From: Sinanaerobacter chloroacetimidivorans
GTDB lineage: Bacteria > Bacillota > Clostridia > Peptostreptococcales > Anaerovoracaceae
Reading direction: 5' to 3'
Assembly (NCBI RefSeq): GCF_018128545.1
Contig: NZ_JAGSND010000006.1
Coordinates: 62,001 to 126,000 of the forward strand
Length of the DNA stretch: 64,000 nt
A program made the position numbers and the translations under genes. The notes beneath the pieces are model-generated. The model did no database searches, had not been told where the DNA came from, and worked only from the letters and a program-made list of their open reading frames with translations. This document shows positions 58,972-64,000 of the stretch, piece by piece; position 1 is the stretch's first letter, and each line of letters begins with the position of its first letter.

Positions 58972-60798
58972 TCATTCTATATTCTGTCTTCCTCTGATAG
59001 GAGCCAGCGGCAGACTGATTGTTACCTTGGTGCCTTTTCCTTCCTTGCTTTCAAGTTCTATGTTCCCGTTATGGTCTTCTACAATTTGCTTTGATATGGA
59101 AAGTCCAAGTCCCGTTCCTCCCATCGCTCTGGACCTTGCCCGATCCACTCGGAAGAACCGCTCGAAAACCCTGGACAACTCCTTTTCCGGAATTCCGATT
59201 CCATTATCAGCGATGATAATCCTTGCATATTTCCCGACTCGGAAAGCATCGATATCAATTCGGCCTCCTTCCTGGGTATATTTGATGGCATTGCTTAAAA
59301 TGTTCAGGAGCACCTGTTCAATGCCGTCCTTGTCAATGACTACCATGATTCTTTGTGAGTCATCGAAAATGCAGTTCAGGTGTTGGTTCTTGTTTTTCGC
59401 CGTCAATTCTACTTTTGTCACGGCCGATTTCAGCAAGCTGATAAGGTTGCTGTCTTTTTTATACCATTTCTCCTGTTTATAGTCGAGTCTGGAGAGCTGC
59501 AGTAAATCCTTCACCAGACGGTTCATTCGATCCGCTTCCGCATCTACGATGCTGAGAAAATTCCTTGTAAGCTCTTTATCCTCCACATCTCCGCTAAGCA
59601 GCGTTTCCGTATAGCTCTTTATTGTAGTAAGCGGGGTTTTCAACTCATGAGATACATTTGCTACAAAGTCCATCTGCATGTTTTCCAGTTTTTGACGTTC
59701 TGTGATATCCTGAAGAATCATGATGATTCCGATATCTTGTCCACTCTCATCCTTAAATCGATCATATCTTACGGCGAAGGTAGAGCCTCTGTAAAAAAAG
59801 ATGTCTTCCGCGCCGCCATCCTTGCTGTTTTCTCTCAGCTTCTCCAGCTGCAGTTCTTCATTGTATCCTTTGATAATATCATCGTAACGTCTCTTTTCCA
59901 TATCTTCATCGGATATGCCGAGCATTTGCATCGCTGCCGGATTTGCATGAATAATATGTCCCGAAAGATCAACGGCAATGAGTCCGTCCGCCATATAACG
60001 GAGGATGGTCTCCAACTTGCTTTTTTCGCTGGAGATCTCGGAAAGGGTCAAGTCCAGCTGCTTTCTCAGCAGGTTGAACATCTCTGCAAGACGTCCGATT
60101 TCATCGTCTGATTTTACACTGACTTCCTGGGTAAAGTCTCCCTGTGCCATTCTTTCTGCCTTTTCCGTTACATCGTTAATGGGAACGGTAATACTTCTGG
60201 CAATAAAAAATCCCAGCACAACGGTAATTACAAGAGCAATCGCCATAGCTCTTACAAAAATAACCTTTGACTGGTCAATAGTATCGTATACGCTGGACAT
60301 ATCTTCCCTCAAATAGAGAACTCCTTTGATATCGTCGTCCTCACCAATGGGAAACACCATATTTTTAACCGGGATATTTTTATTATTTGTTATAATTCCG
60401 TCAGCTTCTGCCTTTTCCCCATTAAGGCCTCTGAGGATCAGGGTTTGATTCAATGAAGTAACCGCGCCTTTCATCACGAGGCTCTCATTGTTAGACGCAA
60501 TAATGGTAAAATCACTATCTACAACAAAGATTTCCTGAAGAACTCCGCCGTACCAGCTTTGTACATTCGTTTGAATTTCTTCCTGATGGCTTTTGAGATC
60601 GTCATATTCGTTCAGGGAGGAAAGCAGCGTGCTTTCATGTACCATTTTTGTAATATTACTTGTGATAGAATCCTTATAATAAGACTCCAGCTGGTTCATA
60701 ATGAATACGCCGATAATGGTTGTGGCAATAAAAACCAGCAGAAAATAGATGAATACAATTTTCCACCTGATACTTGACCATCTCTTTTTCCCAAACAT
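58972..60798 (-). CDS. Sensor histidine kinase (WalK/PhoR-like)
   Basis: Membrane kinase of 608 residues. TM1 (~13-33), an extracytoplasmic sensor (~35-175), TM2 (~185-205), HAMP (~205-255), PAS (~265-365, with GLIAVDLSGHIIHANPAAMQMLG), HisKA with the phospho-acceptor His384 in FVANVSHELKTPLTTIKSY, and HATPase with N box NAIKYT, G1 DNGIGIP and G2 GTGLGLS. The overall layout fits WalK/PhoR. It follows the regulator gene by four bases. Confidence 0.92.
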   Translation of the reverse strand: MFGKKRWSSIRWKIVFIYFLLVFIATTIIGVFIMNQLESYYKDSITSNITKMVHESTLLSSLNEYDDLKSHQEEIQTNVQSWYGGVLQEIFVVDSDFTIIASNNESLVMKGAVTSLNQTLILRGLNGEKAEADGIITNNKNIPVKNMVFPIGEDDDIKGVLYLREDMSSVYDTIDQSKVIFVRAMAIALVITVVLGFFIARSITVPINDVTEKAERMAQGDFTQEVSVKSDDEIGRLAEMFNLLRKQLDLTLSEISSEKSKLETILRYMADGLIAVDLSGHIIHANPAAMQMLGISDEDMEKRRYDDIIKGYNEELQLEKLRENSKDGGAEDIFFYRGSTFAVRYDRFKDESGQDIGIIMILQDITERQKLENMQMDFVANVSHELKTPLTTIKSYTETLLSGDVEDKELTRNFLSIVDAEADRMNRLVKDLLQLSRLDYKQEKWYKKDSNLISLLKSAVTKVELTAKNKNQHLNCIFDDSQRIMVVIDKDGIEQVLLNILSNAIKYTQEGGRIDIDAFRVGKYARIIIADNGIGIPEKELSRVFERFFRVDRARSRAMGGTGLGLSISKQIVEDHNGNIELESKEGKGTKVTISLPLAPIRGRQNIE

Positions 60799-60802
60799 TC
60801 CC

Positions 60803-61501
60803 CTACGGCCTCCTGAAGTAATATCCTATTCCTCTTTTCGTCATGATATACTTAGGCTCACTTGAATCGTCTTCCAGTTTTTCCCTGAGTCTCCGCACCG
60901 TAACGTCAACGGTTCGAATATCTCCATAATATTCATATCCCCAGACCTCTTCAAGGAGCTGTTCTCTTGAAAACACTTTGTTTTCTCTTTCTGCCAGGTA
61001 TTTTAAAAGCTCAAACTCCCTGAGGGTGAGCTCGAGAGCGTTTCCGTTTTTTCTTACTTCATAACGATTCAGATCAATGGCAAGACTTCCAAAATCCTGT
61101 ACATTGGAAGGCTGATCCTGAAGGCTAGCCACTAGATCTGTCCTTCTGATATTCGCTTTGATCCTTGCAATTAACTCTCTCATACCAAATGGCTTTGTTA
61201 TGTAGTCATCTGCACCAAGCTCAAGCCCCAGCACCTTATCCACTTCTTCTTCCTTGGCGGTTAACATTAAAATAGGTACCGTACTCGATTCTCTTATCTT
61301 TTTGCATACATGAAAGCCGTCCATAATGGGAAGCATGACATCAAGCAAAATCAGATCAGGTTTAACGGCAAGAGCCTTTTCCAAACCAACCTGACCGTCA
61401 TATGCAGTTTCTACTTCAAATCCTTCTTTATTTAGATTGAACTTTATTATATCTGAAATGGATTTTTCATCTTCGATAATTAATACTTTTTTAGAGTCCA
61501 T
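60803..61501 (-). CDS. Response regulator (OmpR/PhoB family, WalR-like)
   Basis: Transcription factor of 232 residues. REC domain (~5-115) with phospho-acceptor Asp54 (LILLDVMLP) and Lys in MLTAKEEE; a winged-helix domain (~130-230) with LTLREFELLKYLAERENKVFSREQLLEEVWGYEYYGDIRTVDVTVRRLREKLE. It resembles WalR. ATG 61501 has AAGGAGG 8 bases upstream; an ATG 31 codons earlier lacks one. Cognate kinase follows. Confidence 0.94.
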   Translation of the reverse strand: MDSKKVLIIEDEKSISDIIKFNLNKEGFEVETAYDGQVGLEKALAVKPDLILLDVMLPIMDGFHVCKKIRESSTVPILMLTAKEEEVDKVLGLELGADDYITKPFGMRELIARIKANIRRTDLVASLQDQPSNVQDFGSLAIDLNRYEVRKNGNALELTLREFELLKYLAERENKVFSREQLLEEVWGYEYYGDIRTVDVTVRRLREKLEDDSSEPKYIMTKRGIGYYFRRP

Positions 61502-61706
61502 AAGAATATCCTCCTTATCATAAAAACAGTACCTCGCCATTATATCAAAAAAAATGCATTTCGTCAAAAATCCATTTTTTTCTGATTTTTGCATTGGTAC
61601 TTTAACTTATTATAAGTTTTAAAATTGATATTACTCTGGAAATAATTATCAATACATATCATCATTTTACTTTCTAGTATGCTATTAAAATACTGCCTGA
61701 AATATT

Positions 61707-62168
61707 CTAATTTTTATGCCATAAAAGTTCCTTTTCATCATGATATTTTATGTAGATTTGATTGATATCATATACTTCTTTTATCTTTATATCAACTATG
61801 CCAAGGGCATGTATCCGGAATAATGCTTTACGAAAAAAATTATATTTATAAATAGTTAGTATCAAAGAATCTCCTTCAATTTCATACTTATAATTATAAT
61901 ATGAGTCCCAATCAGATCGAAAAATCCCATGTATGATTACTTCATTGTTTACAATCCGAGATTCATCGAAGTAAACTTCTTGTATGTTTACTTGGGGATT
62001 GATATAAAAAAATAAATATATAATTATCCCTAGAAATATAAATATAGTTATCATAATAAATTTAACAGTATAATTTTTTCTTTGCTTTTCTCTAGACATC
62101 AAAAAAATAGCCAATCCCATAACAATAAAGCAAATAACTAAGACAAACAAAATAACAAAATTTATCAT
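61707..62168 (-). CDS. Hypothetical membrane protein
   Basis: A 153-residue protein with two N-terminal TM helices (FVILFVLVICFIVMGLAIFLM and FIMITIFIFLGIIIYLFFYI) and a ~95-residue extracytoplasmic beta-rich tail with YYNYKYEIEGDSLILTIYKYN. No family recognised. ATG 62168 has AAAGGAAG upstream; an ATG 26 codons earlier lacks one. AT-rich composition differs slightly from neighbours. Confidence 0.6.
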   Translation of the reverse strand: MINFVILFVLVICFIVMGLAIFLMSREKQRKNYTVKFIMITIFIFLGIIIYLFFYINPQVNIQEVYFDESRIVNNEVIIHGIFRSDWDSYYNYKYEIEGDSLILTIYKYNFFRKALFRIHALGIVDIKIKEVYDINQIYIKYHDEKELLWHKN

Positions 62169-62235
62169 ATTCTTTATCTTCCTTTGTTGAGTACTTATAT
62201 ATTTAAAAACTTTTAACATTATTAGAAATTTAAAA

Positions 62236-62265
62236 GAAAAGCCCAATTATAATATTGAGCTTTTT
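62236..62265 (-). terminator. Hairpin after the frameshifted gene remnant
   Basis: AAAAGC-C-CAAT and ATTG-A-GCTTTT form a ten-pair stem with one mismatch and a 6-base loop. It may be the old terminator of the decayed minus-strand gene next to it. Confidence 0.5.
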
Positions 62266-62312
62266 CTAGTTTAAACTTATATTTAGTCAAAAGCAATTGG
62301 ATGATTAATTTA

Positions 62313-62625
62313 TTATATGCTTACATCCCCACTCCCACATACAACTGCATCCTTTGTGAAGTATATTGTATTAAGATATGGAACAGATATATTATGAGAA
62401 TATCCACTCACTTTCTTAATATTAGTAGCTAAAGTTTTTGGTGTAGAATAGTACCTGCACTTATTGTCGAACCCACTTTATTCCACATTGTAGAAGCAAA
62501 GAAAGCACAATTTTTCCATACAGGTGAATAGTCATCGTAATATGAGTTTGTTAAAAATGTATTTAATGTACTAAGTTGACTAGCGGAAATGTCTACGGAA
62601 ATTGAATACCGATCTATAGAAGTGT
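62313..62625 (-). pseudogene. Frameshifted C-terminal remnant of a papain-like/NlpC-type protein
   Basis: Read on the minus strand, one frame gives ISYTSIDRYSISVDISASQL...NCAFFASTMWNKVGSTISAG and then stops; the next frame continues TPKTLATNIKKVSGYSHNISVPY to a stop at 62313. Together they look like the C-terminus of an exported cysteine-peptidase-fold protein (NCAxFAxxxWN). There is a stop codon just upstream and no start, so this is a truncated, frameshifted remnant. Confidence 0.6.
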
Positions 62626-62677
62626 AAGAGATCTCTTACCTCTATCCTAACCTTCCAGATTATAATTCAATCCTTTA

Positions 62678-62750
62678 TGCGCGAAACGGCAAATACGTGT
62701 CCAAAACGTTATTTTTGTACGTTTCATGCACGTATTTGCCGTTTCGCGCA
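62678..62750. repeat. Perfect 22-bp inverted repeat (73-bp palindromic element)
   Basis: Arms 62678-62699 and 62729-62750 are exact reverse complements and include GCGAAACGGCAAATACGTG. The 29-base loop contains a nested AAACGT / ACGTTT pair. The arms are richer in G+C than the AT-rich surroundings. It lies in a 560-base gap between a membrane-protein gene and the kinase gene that otherwise holds only the remnant. Confidence 0.85.
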
Positions 62751-62873
62751 CGAATTATTACTTTTCTTCTCAATATCTGCTAAAATGAGTTGGCTTATGG
62801 GGTATGGGGGTTCATCCTTCGGACATACATCCAATACCGACAAATTTAAAAAGGGGTTTTTCATAAAATAGAA

Positions 62874-63605
62874 TCATGGCAGGCTAAGAGCGAAAACAAG
62901 CATATTTTCTTGAAGATAAACATCCAGGCTTCCATGGTATCTGTTTACAATTGTTTGTATATTGGAAACTCCATATCCCCGTTGCTTTCCCTTTGTTGAA
63001 TAGCCGATTTTACCAAAATTAATAATGGCAGCCTGGTCAAAATCTTCTGTTACAGCATTGATAACTTCAATGCTGTTCTTGCTTATCTTTAAGAAAACCT
63101 GCCGTTCCGGCACCGGCAATGCCGCTACTGCTTCAAAAGCGTTATTAATCATATTTACAATTAACTCGACCAGATCAAAAGGTGAAACGGAATACTGCGG
63201 GAATGGCTCTTCTATTAAACATTCGAATTGAATGCTCTCTTTGTCCGCCTGTAATTTCTTTCGGTATAGCATTGCTGCCACCATGCTGTCGTCACAAAGA
63301 AGAGGAGCATTCGTTCTCTTTTTCTCATCTAAGATTCTTTCTCCATAATCGATAATTGCCGCTGCAAGGTCCTCCATTTTTTTGGACTGAGCCAGTCCCA
63401 TCATGACATTGATTTGATTGGCAAATTCATGCTGTCTTGCTGAGAACTGATGTACCAAAGCTTCCAGATATTCTCCGTATTCCTGATGGATCTGCCTATT
63501 AGATTTCGCTTTTTTTCTGTAGAATAAGTTGAATAACAAAAGGAGATTGAAGACGATACTGAAAAAGAGAAACGACATAAGAAAAAAAGTCAGATACGTT
63601 GGCAT
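62874..63605 (-). CDS. GHKL-type sensor kinase (AgrC/CitA-like)
   Basis: A 243-residue kinase with one N-terminal TM helix (FFLMSFLFFSIVFNLLLLFNLFY), a helical dimer domain with phospho-acceptor motif RQHEFANQINVMMGL (~57-71) and a GHKL ATPase domain: N box MINNAFEAV (~148), G box YSTKGKQRGYGVSNIQTIV. It lacks a large sensor region, unlike AgrC. It is followed 14 bases later by a LytTR response regulator, together forming an AgrC/AgrA-type pair. Confidence 0.87.
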   Translation of the reverse strand: MPTYLTFFLMSFLFFSIVFNLLLLFNLFYRKKAKSNRQIHQEYGEYLEALVHQFSARQHEFANQINVMMGLAQSKKMEDLAAAIIDYGERILDEKKRTNAPLLCDDSMVAAMLYRKKLQADKESIQFECLIEEPFPQYSVSPFDLVELIVNMINNAFEAVAALPVPERQVFLKISKNSIEVINAVTEDFDQAAIINFGKIGYSTKGKQRGYGVSNIQTIVNRYHGSLDVYLQENMLVFALSLP

Positions 63606-63619
63606 GGCTTTTACCCCTT

Positions 63620-64000
63620 TTACTTCATAATCAACCGATAAATATTATCGTAATAAGTACTGCTGATCTGACAATATAGGTTTGATCTATAACCAAATCC
63701 AGCATACCACAACCGTCTGGTAATATTCGTGATAGATTTTACATTTTTTATATTAATTGCAAATGACTTATGGCAGCGTAAGAAGGAATGGCTGTTGGCA
63801 GCGCGTATAATATCGTCTATTGACATTTTAATATCTGTAAAGGTTTGTTGCTTTGTATGCAGCAGCAAACCTCTTCCTTGCCTTTCCGCATATAAAATAT
63901 CATCGAGATTCACAAGCATTAAATCCTCTTTTGTTTCCAGTAACACCATTTTCTTTCTCTCTCGAGTCTGCAGATGGTGGAATCGCTCTTTTTGAAGATT
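63620..64000 (-). CDS. LytTR-family response regulator (5' part beyond window)
   Basis: Only the C-terminal ~126 residues are visible; the frame is open to the right edge (…LQTRERKKMVLLETKEDL). The LytTR DNA-binding domain is complete: LVNLDDILYAERQGRGLLLHT, FLRCHKSFAINIKNVKSI, and a final YDNIYRLIMK. The receiver domain expected ahead of it would be outside the window. Partner of the GHKL kinase downstream. Confidence 0.85.
   Translation of the reverse strand, partial: NLQKERFHHLQTRERKKMVLLETKEDLMLVNLDDILYAERQGRGLLLHTKQQTFTDIKMSIDDIIRAANSHSFLRCHKSFAINIKNVKSITNITRRLWYAGFGYRSNLYCQISSTYYDNIYRLIMK

Overview
This 64 kb window looks like the chromosome of an anaerobic, spore-forming, amino-acid-fermenting member of the Clostridia. 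The evidence is the cortex/sporulation pair yabP-yabQ beside divIC, AGGAGG-type ribosome binding sites on almost every gene, lipobox lipoproteins, an LTA-synthase-type enzyme, a Feo system with a FeoB-associated Cys-rich protein, and an energy-coupling factor (ECF) transporter. A family such as Anaerovoracaceae is possible, but that is a guess. No rRNA, tRNA, phage, insertion sequence or CRISPR array was recognised.

Layout. 1-3.0 kb: an amino-acid permease (cut by the left edge), a dimethylargininase-type amidinohydrolase and a GntR regulator. 3.2-8.1 kb: two membrane proteins, alanine racemase and a diguanylate cyclase. 8.3-19.5 kb: a cobalamin-acquisition locus, the most notable region. One cobalamin riboswitch precedes six 83-bp hairpin repeats and a 1353-residue S-layer-anchored protein carrying both halves of a transcobalamin/intrinsic-factor-like fold. 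A second, compact riboswitch faces the other way and precedes an operon in which the two halves are separate secreted proteins, followed by an ECF transporter and a DUF2284 Cys-rich protein. 19.7-25.1 kb: a berberine-bridge-type oxidase, a DUF1906 hydrolase-like protein, thioredoxin, an unknown protein, a ferredoxin, a DUF134 regulator and an Mrp/NBP35 ATPase.

25.2-32.6 kb is metal homeostasis: a zur-znuACB operon with a lipoprotein, then a DtxR-type regulator and feoA-feoA-feoB-feoX. 32.7-39.7 kb: YbaK, a beta-propeller lipoprotein, and a TetR-controlled MacB-like ABC export system. 39.9-44.0 kb: small proteins, an ACT protein, an orphan KdpD N-terminal domain and hisC. 44.3-54.1 kb: a catabolic operon (CdsB-type enzyme, D-aminoacylase, NhaC antiporter, PepV dipeptidase, EamA exporter, RidA). 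It is preceded by a MerR-methyltransferase fusion gene and by a textbook MerR promoter (19-bp spacer filled by a dyad). 54.4-61.5 kb: LTA synthase-like enzyme, ksgA, rnmV, divIC, yabQ, yabP and a WalK/WalR-like two-component system. 61.7-64 kb: a small membrane protein, a frameshifted remnant, a long palindrome, and an AgrC/AgrA-like pair cut by the right edge.

Regulatory signals tie parts together: a GTTAG-N6-CTAAC dyad occurs before feoA, before feoB and in the ABC exporter promoter; a perfect palindrome lies at the zur start; and a cloverleaf-like 131-bp element at 54.2 kb has a diverged relative at 28.8 kb. All functional statements are inferred from family features read by eye; no database search was run.
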